Source of the DNA: Oxalobacter sp.
GTDB lineage: Bacteria; Pseudomonadota; Gammaproteobacteria; Burkholderiales; Burkholderiaceae_D
DNA: 64,000 nt
Assembly: GCA_003605115.1 (NCBI GenBank)
Contig: QZKY01000015.1
Coordinates: 186,001 to 250,000 of the forward strand
Reading direction: 5' to 3'
Shown piece after piece: positions 7,999 through 17,220 of this stretch. The translations under genes were made by a program, and so were the position numbers. Under the pieces are notes generated by a model that was not told the origin of the DNA, did not search any database, and worked only from the letters and a program-made list of their open reading frames with translations. Each line of letters opens with the position of its first letter. Position 1 is the first letter of the stretch.

Positions 7999-9684
7999 TT
8001 ACGGTTTGCCGCCTTGCCAGAAATCGAAAAAATTAAACCACTGATAAGGCGCTTTCAGACAATAGGTTTCCAGGCGTTTGGCATAGGCTTGCAGATAAGT
8101 TTGAAGACCTTGCTGGCGATCTTTTCGCGGCAGGTTGATTTGATCAGCAAAGCGCTCAAGATAAATCGTGTACTTGTCTTTTTCGCGCAAGCAAAAAAAC
8201 AAAAAAACAGGACATTCCAGGAAGGAGGCGAGGATCATCGGGCCTTGTGCAAACGGTGTAGGCGCGTCGAAAAAATCAACAGTGGTGACGCGGCCATTTT
8301 CCGCAGGCGGGGTGCGGTCGCCGACAATAAAAACCATTTCGCCGTGATTGATTTTTTCCCTCAGGTGTATGACGGTATCAGGGCCAATTTGGGAAACCTG
8401 GATGAGGTTAAGATTGTATTCTGGATTGATTCGCATCAGCATTTCATGAAATCGCTGGGCATGATTGCTAAAAACAATCGCATTGATTTTGACGCCTTGC
8501 AGATCGCGCGAGAGTGCGCGGGACATTTCCAGATTGCCGAGATGGGCGCCGATGAAAAGCGCGCCCTGTCCGGATGCGACCAGTTCCTGAAACGCGGGAA
8601 GATTGGGAACGTCAACGCGCAGCGAACTTGTCTTCCCCATCCACGCAGCCAGTTTGTCCAGGCCAGACTGTGCGAACGCCAGCATGTGACGAAAGACGTC
8701 GACCTGGTTGGGTGCGCGCCCCTGTATTTGCGAGTGCGCATGTACCTTGCGCAAATAATCCAGCGAAGCGTGACGGGTGCGCGGACTGGTCAGATAAAAG
8801 TACGCCACAATCGGGTAGAGCAGCCACAGCGCTGCACGCTCGCCGATCAGTTGATAACAGTAATAGACGATTTGCATCCCTAACGTGCTGCCGCGTTCAG
8901 AAAGTCGGGACCAGTGTGTTTGGCCACGCGTTTTTTTGCTCGCTTCGAAGAATATTTTTCGCCACAAAAGCACAGGTAACCTGATCAGCATGCCGCAGGT
9001 AAGCAGCGTGTGCATTTTTGTAATGCGAAGGTTGTCGTGCCACAAATTGAAATGGGACAGTCCATCAGGTGGGTAGGTCACGCGTGTGGGAATATTTTCG
9101 ATGCCCACGCCGCGCCAGAACAGGTGAACGATGATCGCAGTATCGAAATCCATTCGAGTGGGGATCTTGACTTCGTTGATGAGTGCGCAGGTGGCGGCCA
9201 GCGGATATAGGCGGTAGCCGCAGAGCGAATCCTGAATGGCGAATGAAAGCGTTTCAACCCATACCCAAAAGTGCGTGATATAGCGACCGTACAGACGTCC
9301 TTTGGGTACGGTGCCATCGTAAATGGGCGTGCCGCAAATCGCAGCATGGGGGTGTGCTTTGCCGCGATCGAGGAAATGCGGCACATCAGCCGGATTGTGC
9401 TGGCCATCCGCATCAATTTGCAGCGCGTGGGTAAAACCGTCAGCATGGGCGAGGCGCATGCCATGCATGACCGCAGCGCCTTTGCCGCTGTTGACGGACA
9501 GGCGCGAAAGGCGAACGAGCACCACTTCTTTTGCCAGCGCATTCAGCACATTTTGCGTTTCCAGATCGCTGCCATCGTCGACGATGAAGATGGGGAGGTT
9601 CCAGATGGCGAGTCGTTCAACCATGCTGCGAATGCTGGCCTTGTGGTTGTAGATCGGAATGAGGAGGCAGGGTTTGAAACTCAT
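7999..9684 (-). CDS. Family 2 glycosyltransferase fused to an LpxL-like acyltransferase
   Basis: 561 residues in two domains. Residues 1-240 are a GT-A glycosyltransferase with the nucleotide-sugar start LLIPIYNHKASI and a metal-binding DADGQ at 91-95. Residues 260-561 resemble late acyltransferases of lipid A synthesis, with the H-x4-E pair His381/Glu386 in GAHLGNLE. Such fusions occupy the apeJ position in aryl polyene clusters. They probably join the polyene to a sugar or lipid anchor, which would explain the lipid-type export genes. The start overlaps the ligase stop by 4 bases. The sugar and acyl donor are unknown. Confidence 0.85.
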   Translation of the reverse strand: MSFKPCLLIPIYNHKASIRSMVERLAIWNLPIFIVDDGSDLETQNVLNALAKEVVLVRLSRLSVNSGKGAAVMHGMRLAHADGFTHALQIDADGQHNPADVPHFLDRGKAHPHAAICGTPIYDGTVPKGRLYGRYITHFWVWVETLSFAIQDSLCGYRLYPLAATCALINEVKIPTRMDFDTAIIVHLFWRGVGIENIPTRVTYPPDGLSHFNLWHDNLRITKMHTLLTCGMLIRLPVLLWRKIFFEASKKTRGQTHWSRLSERGSTLGMQIVYYCYQLIGERAALWLLYPIVAYFYLTSPRTRHASLDYLRKVHAHSQIQGRAPNQVDVFRHMLAFAQSGLDKLAAWMGKTSSLRVDVPNLPAFQELVASGQGALFIGAHLGNLEMSRALSRDLQGVKINAIVFSNHAQRFHEMLMRINPEYNLNLIQVSQIGPDTVIHLREKINHGEMVFIVGDRTPPAENGRVTTVDFFDAPTPFAQGPMILASFLECPVFLFFCLREKDKYTIYLERFADQINLPRKDRQQGLQTYLQAYAKRLETYCLKAPYQWFNFFDFWQGGKP

Positions 9685-11387
9685 GCTGCCTCGCTAAAAA
9701 CGATACGGCCGCTGGAGAATTTACGTTGTGCGTTGGCCATGGAAAAATCCAGCGTGTTTCTGGAGGGAGTGAATTCAAGCAAGAGATCGAGAATGGTTTC
9801 CGGCAGAATAATGGATTGGAAACGGAGATGCTCGACAGCTTTGAAGTGACCGGCGATGTTCAGGTACTGACGTCCGTAATGTACAGCCCAGTCTACTTGA
9901 ACAACCCCTGGCAAAATGGGCAATTCGGGAAAATGCCCTTTGAAGTGGGCAAGATCGCGTGGTATATGAAGGGAAAGCCGAACGGCATGTTCTTTCCCAT
10001 TTTCGATTTGCAGGATGAGGGGGTGCAAAGGCGCTGAATCGCTTTCACGTTCCTGCCGATTGAAAAGTGCGGCAAGCGCCTGCATCGATAGTTTGCCGCG
10101 CTCGTTCATTGGCAGAATATCGATAAAGCGCCAGTGCCGTGGCAAAAGCACCGGCTCAAAGGATTGCGCCAGATGCGCGCGCAAGTGAGCAATCATCTCT
10201 TTCTTGCCGCGTGTTGCAAACAGCGCCTTACCTTCATCAGAGAGAACAAGCGCAGCGCCGACTGACTGGCGTCGTCCCGTCAACGCGAGGGTCGCGGCAC
10301 TTTCAATCCAGGGATGCGCCAGCAATTGCGATTCCATATCAGACAAGGACAGTCGCTTTTCTTCAATTTTGACGATGCGATCCAGACGTCCACCCAGCAT
10401 GAAGCGACCATCTTCCATCATGTTGATGGCGTCATCCATCTTCCATGGCGCGTCATCGTGCAGATGGGGCGAGTGAAGAAAAGGATGCCCTTCTGCATCG
10501 TGGGCGATTTTCATGCCGGGCAGTAGAGTCCAGGCTGCATCCTTATCTTGCGTGCGCCAGGCAATGCCGCCGGTTTCAGTACTGCCGAATACTTCGATTG
10601 GAAAATATCCAAAGGCGTTTGAGAGCTCCGTGGCAACTGTGCTTTGCAATGCGCCGCCCGATGAAAAAATGTGACGGGGCTTGAATGCCATCGTATCCAG
10701 TGTCAGCAAAGACGACAGGCGAGACAGGTGCGCCGGGCTGGAAACAAGGGTGGTGTTCTTAAAGAGGGAAAGGCGCTCGCTCAAGATGTCAGGATAGGTG
10801 CAGGTGATTGCATCGAAAATTCTGCCTGTCGATAATGGCCAAAAAATGCGGAACAGCAGTCCGTAGATGTGATGATGCGGCACAGTCGCGATGATGTGGG
10901 AGTCATCCAGATTTTTTTTCCAGAGCGATTCCAGTGTAGCGACTTCTGTCTGAAACTGCGTGAGGGTTTTGCGAACTTTTTTGGGAACACCGGTGCTGCC
11001 TGAGGTGTAAAGATCAATGATAGCTTTGTCAGATTCAAGTGGCGTCAAGCGTGCGTCGGAGGGTTTTGTGTTGAGCAGTTCATCCTGGGCGATAGCATCG
11101 AATGCGATTTGCGAGAGTTGCGCCAAGGTTCCAGGCTGCGTATTGGGCGGGATGACGACTTGCTTGCCAGCATGCAGGAGTGCGAACAGAAGGAGTGTGA
11201 AGTGCAGCGTGTCACTGCTGGCGATCAGCCAGCGTGCTTCGTGTCGCTGACCTAATGCTTGTGTGATGCCTGCAATACGATCCCGACATGTCTGCCAATG
11301 AACAAGGTGCCTGCCATCATGGCATACCGGATGGTTTGCCGCGTGCGTGGCTGAAAAAAATGAATGGAGCGGAAAAGGGATGCTCAT
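9681..11387 (-). CDS. apeH: Acyl-ACP/CoA ligase fused to a hot-dog dehydratase
   Basis: 568 residues. The first 440 or so form an AMP-binding ligase with the phosphate-binding loop LYTSGSTGVPKK and an adenylation motif FGSTETGGIAW. The last 110 residues match a FabZ-like dehydratase, with HFKGHFPELPILPGV carrying the active-site histidine. Other clusters have these as separate apeH and apeI genes. The ligase should load an aromatic acid onto a carrier protein; the tail should dehydrate chain intermediates. The open frame reaches 11438, but ATG 11387 lies 1 base past the previous stop, the same arrangement as at 5337, so it is preferred. Confidence 0.85.
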   Translation of the reverse strand: MSIPFPLHSFFSATHAANHPVCHDGRHLVHWQTCRDRIAGITQALGQRHEARWLIASSDTLHFTLLLFALLHAGKQVVIPPNTQPGTLAQLSQIAFDAIAQDELLNTKPSDARLTPLESDKAIIDLYTSGSTGVPKKVRKTLTQFQTEVATLESLWKKNLDDSHIIATVPHHHIYGLLFRIFWPLSTGRIFDAITCTYPDILSERLSLFKNTTLVSSPAHLSRLSSLLTLDTMAFKPRHIFSSGGALQSTVATELSNAFGYFPIEVFGSTETGGIAWRTQDKDAAWTLLPGMKIAHDAEGHPFLHSPHLHDDAPWKMDDAINMMEDGRFMLGGRLDRIVKIEEKRLSLSDMESQLLAHPWIESAATLALTGRRQSVGAALVLSDEGKALFATRGKKEMIAHLRAHLAQSFEPVLLPRHWRFIDILPMNERGKLSMQALAALFNRQERESDSAPLHPLILQIENGKEHAVRLSLHIPRDLAHFKGHFPELPILPGVVQVDWAVHYGRQYLNIAGHFKAVEHLRFQSIILPETILDLLLEFTPSRNTLDFSMANAQRKFSSGRIVFSEAA

Positions 11388-11388
11388 T

Positions 11389-11952
11389 TCATGCAGCACG
11401 TTGAATGCAAAAACGCCGAACCAGCCATTCACCGGCAAAGATGGCTCCCATGAACAGATAGGCGATCAGGCCGTTATACAGCGCCCATGTTTCTTTGCTG
11501 GCAAACAGGGCGGTAAACACGGCAATGCTGCCATTGAGAACAAAGAAGCCGCACCAGAATTGGGTCACTTTTCGTGTATAGATGACGCCTGAAAGCGGAA
11601 GTTCCGGCTCGCGTAGACGGGCAATGCGCTCGACGACGGAGGGGGGATTTTTGAGAGACAGCCCAAAAATAATCAACATGCCAAGACTGACGCCTGCAGG
11701 GTAAAGGCGCAGCAGGATTTCGCTGTTAGTGATGGCCGAGGTGCAGGCCAGCCCTAACATGCAGGCGAAAATCAAAACTTCGTGTTGTGAAATGCTTTTC
11801 AAAAAACGGCTGGCGTCGTTGAAGCGGCGAAGGATTAAAGACGCCGCGAGTAAAGAAGCGACAAGCCAAGGTTCAAAAAACTTCAAGCCAAAAAAAATTG
11901 CGAGCGGATAGACCAACCAGAGCAAGGCTTGAAAAATTTTTCTGGCGTTCAT
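11389..11952 (-). CDS. COG4648-type inner-membrane protein of the polyene cluster
   Basis: About 187 residues with five or six hydrophobic segments, for example near LVYPLAIFFGLKFFEPW and in the middle GVSLGMLIIFGLSL. This matches the predicted membrane protein found between the carrier proteins and the ligase in aryl polyene clusters (apeG position). No catalytic residues can be named. The frame can start at GTG 11964 or ATG 11952; neither has a clear ribosome site, and I choose the ATG. A role in holding the assembly enzymes at the membrane is only a guess. Confidence 0.75.
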   Translation of the reverse strand: MNARKIFQALLWLVYPLAIFFGLKFFEPWLVASLLAASLILRRFNDASRFLKSISQHEVLIFACMLGLACTSAITNSEILLRLYPAGVSLGMLIIFGLSLKNPPSVVERIARLREPELPLSGVIYTRKVTQFWCGFFVLNGSIAVFTALFASKETWALYNGLIAYLFMGAIFAGEWLVRRFCIQRAA

Positions 11953-11985
11953 TTGGCGTTTCACGCGCTTCAGTGGAGGTGGCGG

Positions 11986-12231
11986 TCAGCTTGCCAGCAG
12001 TGCCTGTACGGCGGCAATGACATCGGCAACGGTGCGGACGCTTTTGAAGGTCTCTGGCTTGATGCGCTTGCCGGTCATTTCCTGCAGCTTGATGGCAAGG
12101 TCGACAGCGTCAATGCTATCCAGATCGAGCTCTTCAAAAAGATTCGTTTCAGGCTTGATGATTGCCGGATCGATTTCAAAGGCATCGTGCAGGATTTCTT
12201 TTAGTTTCTCCAGAATGTCTTGGTCAGTCAT
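11986..12231 (-). CDS. apeF: Acyl carrier protein (second of two)
   Basis: An 81-residue carrier protein with the phosphopantetheine site Ser39 in the motif ELDLDSIDAVDL. It is acidic and helical like AcpP. The open frame extends upstream to 12489, but only the ATG at 12231 gives a normal-length carrier protein, and the upstream part is the neighbouring carrier gene read in another frame. With the first carrier protein it should hold the polyene while it grows. Symbols for the two carrier genes follow gene order, and which one carries the starter unit cannot be told from sequence. Confidence 0.88.
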   Translation of the reverse strand: MTDQDILEKLKEILHDAFEIDPAIIKPETNLFEELDLDSIDAVDLAIKLQEMTGKRIKPETFKSVRTVADVIAAVQALLAS

Positions 12232-12265
12232 GTTGTTTCCCGTGATGGCGATAAGTGGTTTTGCA

Positions 12266-12526
12266 TTACTTCTTGTTAGCTTGAACAAACTGTGCCAGTG
12301 TTTCAACGGATCGAAAATGTTCGCGGTTGCCACTATTGTTTTCTTCAAGCTGTAATTGATATTTTTTGCGCAGCGCAACGCCGATTTCGAGTGCGTCAAT
12401 GGAGTCCAGCCCCAACCCACCTTCGCCGAAAAGGGGGGCAGTATCATCAATATCTTCTGGTTGGGTGTCTTCAAGTTCCAGTGCGTCAATGATGAGGCGT
12501 TTGATGTCTTGTTTAAGCTTGTCCAT
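12266..12526 (-). CDS. apeE: Acyl carrier protein (first of two)
   Basis: An 86-residue carrier protein with Ser42 in the motif GLGLDSIDALEIG. It differs clearly from the second carrier protein, being longer in the C-terminal half with a charged loop, which suggests divided roles as seen in studied aryl polyene systems. It overlaps the acyltransferase gene by 14 bases and is 34 bases from the second carrier gene. Activation presumably comes from the phosphopantetheinyl transferase at the head of the same operon. Confidence 0.88.
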   Translation of the reverse strand: MDKLKQDIKRLIIDALELEDTQPEDIDDTAPLFGEGGLGLDSIDALEIGVALRKKYQLQLEENNSGNREHFRSVETLAQFVQANKK

Positions 12527-13289
12527 GAATGTTCAGTTTTTCGTTGTAAAAATTTTCTAGAGAGTGGGTCAATTGGCGAACGGCAACGGTTGGCCTGTCA
12601 TCGATGTCAATCCATTCCTTTGGAGTAATGGAATCGAGTGCTTCAATGCGCAGGATAAAACGTCGGTGTGGGATCCGGTACCATTTTTCATGCTTGGCAA
12701 GCGTGCTTGGTGTGCATTGAATGAGGACGGGTTGAATGGACGCGCCCATTTCCAGTGCGATGCGCGCCGTGCCGCGTAAAAATTTCAGTTGTCTTCCGGG
12801 CTGGCTCCGTGTGCCTTCGGGGAAGATGATAAGCGTATTGCCGTCGGATAAATCCTTGGCACAGTCGAGCATGAGTTCGTTGGGTTCCAGGTTGCTGATG
12901 TAATTGGCTGAGCGCACTACACCACCCAAAAAAGGGTTTTCCCAGAGCGATTGTTTCACGACACAATTGGCATTTGGGATGATGGAAATAAGCGCTACCA
13001 CATCGATGAGCGTTGGATGATTGGCGATGATGAGTTTGCCTTTGGCTTGGAGCAACTTTTCTTTGCCAATGATTTCCAACTGCATGATGCCAAGCTTTTC
13101 GACAAACCACATGAACAAACCAAATGACTTGTGGATGATCCAGCGCGCATACAGTTGGCGTTTGATCTTGGAGAAGATGAGGAGGGGCGGGAAAGCCAGT
13201 ATGGAGAGCAATAGTCCACCGATGCCAAAAAAGGCAAAACTGGTTCCGGTGGCGGCGACACGCCAGTAATAATTAATTCGCGCGCTCAT
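12513..13289 (-). CDS. PlsC-type acyltransferase of the polyene cluster
   Basis: About 258 residues with the acylglycerophosphate acyltransferase motifs NHPTLID (H-x4-D) and FPEGTRS, and an N-terminal hydrophobic segment LAFFGIGGLLLSILAF-like that suggests membrane attachment. The frame is open to 13334, but the ATG at 13289 (MSARINYYW) leaves only a 17-base overlap with the preceding gene. It matches the apeD position. It may place the polyene acyl group on a lipid or glycerol backbone; the substrate is not visible in the sequence. Confidence 0.8.
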   Translation of the reverse strand: MSARINYYWRVAATGTSFAFFGIGGLLLSILAFPPLLIFSKIKRQLYARWIIHKSFGLFMWFVEKLGIMQLEIIGKEKLLQAKGKLIIANHPTLIDVVALISIIPNANCVVKQSLWENPFLGGVVRSANYISNLEPNELMLDCAKDLSDGNTLIIFPEGTRSQPGRQLKFLRGTARIALEMGASIQPVLIQCTPSTLAKHEKWYRIPHRRFILRIEALDSITPKEWIDIDDRPTVAVRQLTHSLENFYNEKLNIHGQA

Positions 13290-13998
13290 GCCAAGACCAT
13301 TTCCATAATTGGTGTGCACCATGCCATCTTGCATCCTTTTTGTTTCTCAGGCATTCCAGAAATGCATGTGGCTGCGAGGGGAATTTGATTGTACTTTGTG
13401 CTGGCTCGGTTTCACACAATATCCATGCGTTTGCGTTGCTTTCCAGCAGAATGGCTAATGCCAAGGGTGTCTGTATGTCTTCATTTTCAATGCCGTAAAT
13501 ACCGGGGGCGGGTTCGTCAGCGTAAATGAACAATACGGGTGTTGTCGGTTCGGCAGTAAGTTGCATGCAGGCTTCCAGCAAGCCGTACCCCAGGCTTGAA
13601 TCGCCAGCGGCAAGAGCCGTCGAAGGCGACAGTTCTTTTTTTGCAATTGAATAAATGCCGATGCAGGCATTCAGAACAGACATGCTGAACGTGGTGGGCG
13701 AGAGCAGTTCTTTATCTGCCAGGTCAAGCAGCATGGATGTTGTTCGCGTCAAGTCGCCGTGACGTGACGCGAACACGATCCGGATACCGGACATATCGCC
13801 TGCACAGTCGTGCGCGACCTTGAGCGACATTCTGGCAAACAGGCTCAGACGACGACGCAGCGATGGTTCAATGAAGGGCACGTCGGGCATTTTTGGAGAA
13901 TCTGCCGATGCCTCTGGCTCCCAGAATGCGCATCGACTCACTGGCACTATCCAGTTGAGAGTGCCTCCATCAACATGCGGATGCGTCAGTTTTTCCAT
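13273..13998 (-). CDS. apeC: Ketosynthase-like chain-length-factor protein
   Basis: About 241 residues similar to the N-terminal half of beta-ketoacyl synthases (PF13723 type). The region that should hold the nucleophile reads SVLNACIGIYSIA rather than the TACSS-type elbow, and both active-site histidines are missing because the C-terminal half is absent. It therefore should not condense by itself. In characterised aryl polyene synthesis such a protein pairs with the active ketosynthase and sets chain length. The ATG at 13998 overlaps the transferase gene by 13 bases, and the 60 residues upstream of it in the frame look like non-coding translation. Confidence 0.8.
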   Translation of the reverse strand: MEKLTHPHVDGGTLNWIVPVSRCAFWEPEASADSPKMPDVPFIEPSLRRRLSLFARMSLKVAHDCAGDMSGIRIVFASRHGDLTRTTSMLLDLADKELLSPTTFSMSVLNACIGIYSIAKKELSPSTALAAGDSSLGYGLLEACMQLTAEPTTPVLFIYADEPAPGIYGIENEDIQTPLALAILLESNANAWILCETEPAQSTIKFPSQPHAFLECLRNKKDARWHGAHQLWKWSWHERAN

Positions 13999-14633
13999 AC
14001 GGTGGCGACCACTGCCTGATGGTGCAGAATATCCGTGTGAGATACCCAGCCGGAGGGTGAACCCAGTTCTTCGGGTAGCGCGAGCAAGCTGCCGTCTGGG
14101 GTAAAAGCAATATCTGCCATGGATACGGTGTTGCCGATTCCCAGTGCTTTCGTCAAGGCTTCTTTCCTGCACCAGCAAATGAGTCCGCGAATGTTCTGTT
14201 CATGTTGAGAGCCATCCAATATCCACCTCGATTCTTCGACATGAAAAAAATGTTCACAGTACGCAGACCAGTTTCGTGGCTTGATAATTTCGATGTCGAT
14301 GCCGATGCTCGCTGTATGCGCAACGGCACAGGCGACCCAGTTGGCGCTATGGGAGAGACTGATGGCAGGGGCATCATGACCGATCAGGTAAGGTTTTCCG
14401 TGTTCGGATTTATCCAGCAGCCAGTTCTCAGAAGGCGATACATCTGAACATTGTTGTAGCGTCTCACTTAACAAGTGACGGGCGGCCTGCGATTGTTCGC
14501 TTCTTAGTGCCGACCGACTTTTATGCTGCGCAACGAAGCAAGCCGCATGGATGTGCACAGGCATGCTGGCAGACGTGTTTTTCTGCAAGCGGGATGTGTT
14601 GTTGAGGGTTGTACAGCTGTTTGTCAAAACCAT
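13986..14633 (-). CDS. 4'-phosphopantetheinyl transferase (Sfp type)
   Basis: 215 residues with the Sfp-type magnesium and coenzyme A motifs: GIDIE with Asp113 and Glu115, and WCRKEALTKALG with Trp154, Lys157, Glu158 and Lys162. It should convert the two cluster carrier proteins from apo to holo form in the cytoplasm. It is the first gene of the operon. The start is uncertain: ATG 14633 gives the longest form, ATG 14564 trims 23 weakly conserved residues, and neither has a clear ribosome site. No other gene overlaps its 5' end. Confidence 0.85.
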   Translation of the reverse strand: MVLTNSCTTLNNTSRLQKNTSASMPVHIHAACFVAQHKSRSALRSEQSQAARHLLSETLQQCSDVSPSENWLLDKSEHGKPYLIGHDAPAISLSHSANWVACAVAHTASIGIDIEIIKPRNWSAYCEHFFHVEESRWILDGSQHEQNIRGLICWCRKEALTKALGIGNTVSMADIAFTPDGSLLALPEELGSPSGWVSHTDILHHQAVVATVWKN

Positions 14634-14867
14634 CTTGCGCGCCTAACAGAACCCCTTACTGGCTGCCCGTACGCAAAGATAATGAAGCGACTGCATGAGT
14701 GCGACTTGATTAAAACACGTGGGAATATCAGTGGGATTACCCAAAAATGAGTAAAATTTTACCATTTGACACCATGGTATGAAAAGAAAAACATCTTTTT
14801 GGCGGCCTGATTCTTTTCGAAAATGAAACGAATGACCTTGCCAGCAAGTGTTTGTTCCGCAAATGAA
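14634..14867. other. Non-coding upstream region of the polyene operon
   Basis: No convincing gene. This stretch must hold the promoter for the operon that reads leftward from 14633. I could not find a pair of good -35 and -10 boxes on the minus strand. It contains short AT-rich palindromes, including TAAAATTTTA near 14753-14762 and CCATGG near 14772, that might be regulator sites. Nothing stronger can be said. Confidence 0.5.
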
Positions 14868-14896
14868 AACGGCTTATCGGTAACCGATAAGCCGTT
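14868..14896 (-). terminator. Intrinsic terminator after tRNA-Met
   Basis: A perfect 13-base inverted repeat, AACGGCTTATCGG and its complement, with a 3-base loop. On the minus strand it is followed by TTTTCATTT and lies 20 bases past the tRNA 3' end. The plus-strand side also has a T-rich tail, so it could work both ways, but only the tRNA reads toward it. Confidence 0.75.
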
Positions 14897-14916
14897 GATT
14901 TTTATTGATTATTCTG

Positions 14917-14993
14917 TGGTGGTGATAGGTGGACTTGAACCACCGACCCCAGCATTATGAGTGCTGTGCTCTAACCAGCTGAGCTATATCACC
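14917..14993 (-). tRNA. tRNA-Met (anticodon CAT)
   Basis: A 77-base tRNA with an encoded CCA end. The acceptor stem pairs GGTGATA with TATCACC, the anticodon stem is CAGCA/TGCTG around the loop CTCATAA, and the T arm is GGTGG-TTCAAGT-CCACC. The first pair G-C and the overall form fit elongator methionine tRNA. An isoleucine tRNA whose C34 is changed to lysidine would share the CAT anticodon and cannot be fully excluded. Confidence 0.92.
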
Positions 14994-15028
14994 AGAGCCG
15001 GCGATTATCCCATTACCTTCGGAAGGCG

Positions 15029-15982
15029 TCAAGCCAGGTGGCGCGCTTTCCGGATGTGCTGGAGCACGATGTCGGGTGCGTTGAGGTCAAGGCAATCCAC
15101 GACGATGCGATCTGGCATGGCGCGGAGCCAGGTGAGTTGCCGTTTGGCGAGTTGGCGCGTGGCGGCGATGCCTTTTTCGCGCAAGGTTTTTTCGTCATAC
15201 AAGCCGTCGAGATATTCCCAGCATTGTCGGTAACCGACAGAGCGCATCGATGGCAAACCGAGATGCAGTTCGCTGCGTTTGCGCAAATCCTTGACTTCAT
15301 GCAGCAGGGCATCCTCACGCAACATCGTATCGAAACGTTTCGCAATGCGTGCGTGCAGCACGCTGCGATCTGAGGGTTCCAGCGCAATCAACAGCAGTTC
15401 AAAAGGCAGTTCCGTTTGTTCACGTTGCGCAAGCAGTTGCGACATCGGCTGACCAGTGAGTTCAATGATTTCCAGGGCGCGCTGGATACGTTGCGCATCG
15501 TTTGGTTGTAATCGCGCTGCCGTTTCCGGATCAAGCTGCGCGAGTTTGGCGTGCATCGCAGGCCATCCTGCTTGCGCGGCTTCGGCATCCAATTTGGCGC
15601 GGACTTCCGGATCGGCAGAAGGGAGATCATCCAGCCCCCCCATCAAAGCTTTGAAATACAGCATGGTGCCGCCGACGAGGAGCGGTAGTTTGCCCCGGCC
15701 GATAATGTCCATCGTGATGCGAATCGCATCTTCGCAAAATTTTGCTGCGGAATAGGCTTCTGCTGGATCGATGATGTCGATCAGATGATGCGGCACTTGC
15801 GCTAATTCATCGGCGCTCGGCTTGGCCGTGCCGATATTCATGTCGCGATACACCAGCGCGGAATCGACAGAAATAATTTCTGACGGGATGTGACGCGCAA
15901 TGTGAAGGGCTGTAGCGGTTTTGCCCGAAGCAGTGGGCCCCATGATGGCCACGGCCAGCGGCTTGTTACCCAAGGCTTTCAT
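15029..15982 (-). CDS. miaA: tRNA dimethylallyltransferase
   Basis: 317 residues. It adds an isopentenyl group to A37 of tRNAs that read codons beginning with U. The P-loop GPTASGKT is at 15-22, followed by the family motifs [19 protein letters not shown] (substrate binding) and [13 protein letters not shown]. Length is normal. The open frame runs to 16228 but the first 82 codons are the MFS gene in another frame; ATG 15982 overlaps the MFS stop by 17 bases. The gene sits downstream of mutL, as in many proteobacteria, with one MFS gene between them. Confidence 0.97.
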   Translation of the reverse strand: MKALGNKPLAVAIMGPTASGKTATALHIARHIPSEIISVDSALVYRDMNIGTAKPSADELAQVPHHLIDIIDPAEAYSAAKFCEDAIRITMDIIGRGKLPLLVGGTMLYFKALMGGLDDLPSADPEVRAKLDAEAAQAGWPAMHAKLAQLDPETAARLQPNDAQRIQRALEIIELTGQPMSQLLAQREQTELPFELLLIALEPSDRSVLHARIAKRFDTMLREDALLHEVKDLRKRSELHLGLPSMRSVGYRQCWEYLDGLYDEKTLREKGIAATRQLAKRQLTWLRAMPDRIVVDCLDLNAPDIVLQHIRKARHLA

Positions 15983-17195
15983 CAGTCTTTTTCTTTCGGA
16001 GCTCGGGGAAGACGCGCACACAGATGAAGAGCAAAATGCCGTTGACCAGCGCGAGTGTGGCCAGCGGGTAAAGTGTACCGTCATACGTGCCGCCAACAAA
16101 GGACCCGATGATGAAGGCCATGACCATGTACATGCCACCCGAAAGCCCCGCAGCCGTGCCTGCTTGTGTGGGGAAAGGTGTAACGGCACCGGCTTGCGAT
16201 ATGGGCGAATTGATGCCGTGTGCGCCAAATGTCAAAAACATCGTTGCCACCACGATGGTCCAGTGATGCATGCCAGTGATCGTACAGCCGAAAAACAAAA
16301 GCCCCGCTGACAAAGAGAGGGTGGTGCCGATGCGGAAAGCGGCACCTGCATTCATGCGTTTGAGCAGGCGTTGACATAGCATGGTGGCGAGCATGTAACC
16401 CAGCGTGCCAAAAGAAAAACAGTAGCCGAACCAGGTGACAGGGAGATTCAATACGCGAATCAAGACCATCGATGCACCGGAAATGAAGGTGAAAATCGAG
16501 CCATAAGACAAGGCGCCCGGCAGGGCATATGCCCAGAAGGCACGCGTGCCGAGCACTTCGCGATAGTTGGTGATCAATCCCGACAGGTTGGTGGCATCCG
16601 GATTTTTGTTGGCATTGGTCTCCGGCAGCCGCAAGTAAACAGCCGTTAACAGACAGGCTGCGACGAGGGTGTGAAATGCAAAGGTGGCGCGCCAGCCAAA
16701 CCAGACTTCAAAGTAAGAGCCGATGATGGGGCCGAGCAAGGGTGTGAGCGACAGCCATGTGCTGGCACGCACCATCACGAGCATGCCGTTTTCCGGCGCA
16801 TAGGCATCGCGAATGATCGCGCGACCGATGATGAAGGTAGAGCAGCACCCCAGTGCTTGCAACAGTCTTGCGGTAATAAGCAGCCAGATTGAAGGAGACA
16901 GTGCGCACAGTATGCTGGCGATGAGGTAAAGCGCGAGACCGCTCAGCAATATAGGACGACGCCCAAAACGGTCGGACAGCGGGCCGATGCCGAGTTGCGC
17001 GGTGCCGAAGCCAATGACAAAAATCGACAGCGTCATTTGCACAGCGGAGGCGGGGACGTTGAAATAGGTCGCCAGGCTGGGGAAGGACGCGACGTACATG
17101 TCCGTGGACAGCGACTGCATCATCAGGAAAATCGAAATGAGCGTTAGGAGTGGCGCGCCCCTGAATTGTGGCAATGAATGGAGTCGCTTGCTCAT
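15966..17195 (-). CDS. Bcr/CflA-family MFS drug exporter
   Basis: 409 residues with 12 predicted membrane helices. Family features include the start [21 protein letters not shown] and the loop motif [14 protein letters not shown] near residues 70-85, typical of Bcr/CflA drug:H+ antiporters. It would export small toxic compounds across the inner membrane by proton exchange. It is 25 bases from mutL and overlaps miaA, so these three are probably co-transcribed. The substrate is unknown. Confidence 0.88.
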   Translation of the reverse strand: MSKRLHSLPQFRGAPLLTLISIFLMMQSLSTDMYVASFPSLATYFNVPASAVQMTLSIFVIGFGTAQLGIGPLSDRFGRRPILLSGLALYLIASILCALSPSIWLLITARLLQALGCCSTFIIGRAIIRDAYAPENGMLVMVRASTWLSLTPLLGPIIGSYFEVWFGWRATFAFHTLVAACLLTAVYLRLPETNANKNPDATNLSGLITNYREVLGTRAFWAYALPGALSYGSIFTFISGASMVLIRVLNLPVTWFGYCFSFGTLGYMLATMLCQRLLKRMNAGAAFRIGTTLSLSAGLLFFGCTITGMHHWTIVVATMFLTFGAHGINSPISQAGAVTPFPTQAGTAAGLSGGMYMVMAFIIGSFVGGTYDGTLYPLATLALVNGILLFICVRVFPELRKKKTDESLG

Positions 17196-17220
17196 GGTTT
17201 GGTGCGGTTCGTCACGATTG

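Noticed and set aside
15983-16228. Long upstream extension of the miaA frame
   Set aside because: These codons overlap the MFS gene in another frame. The conserved MiaA N-terminus begins at ATG 15982.
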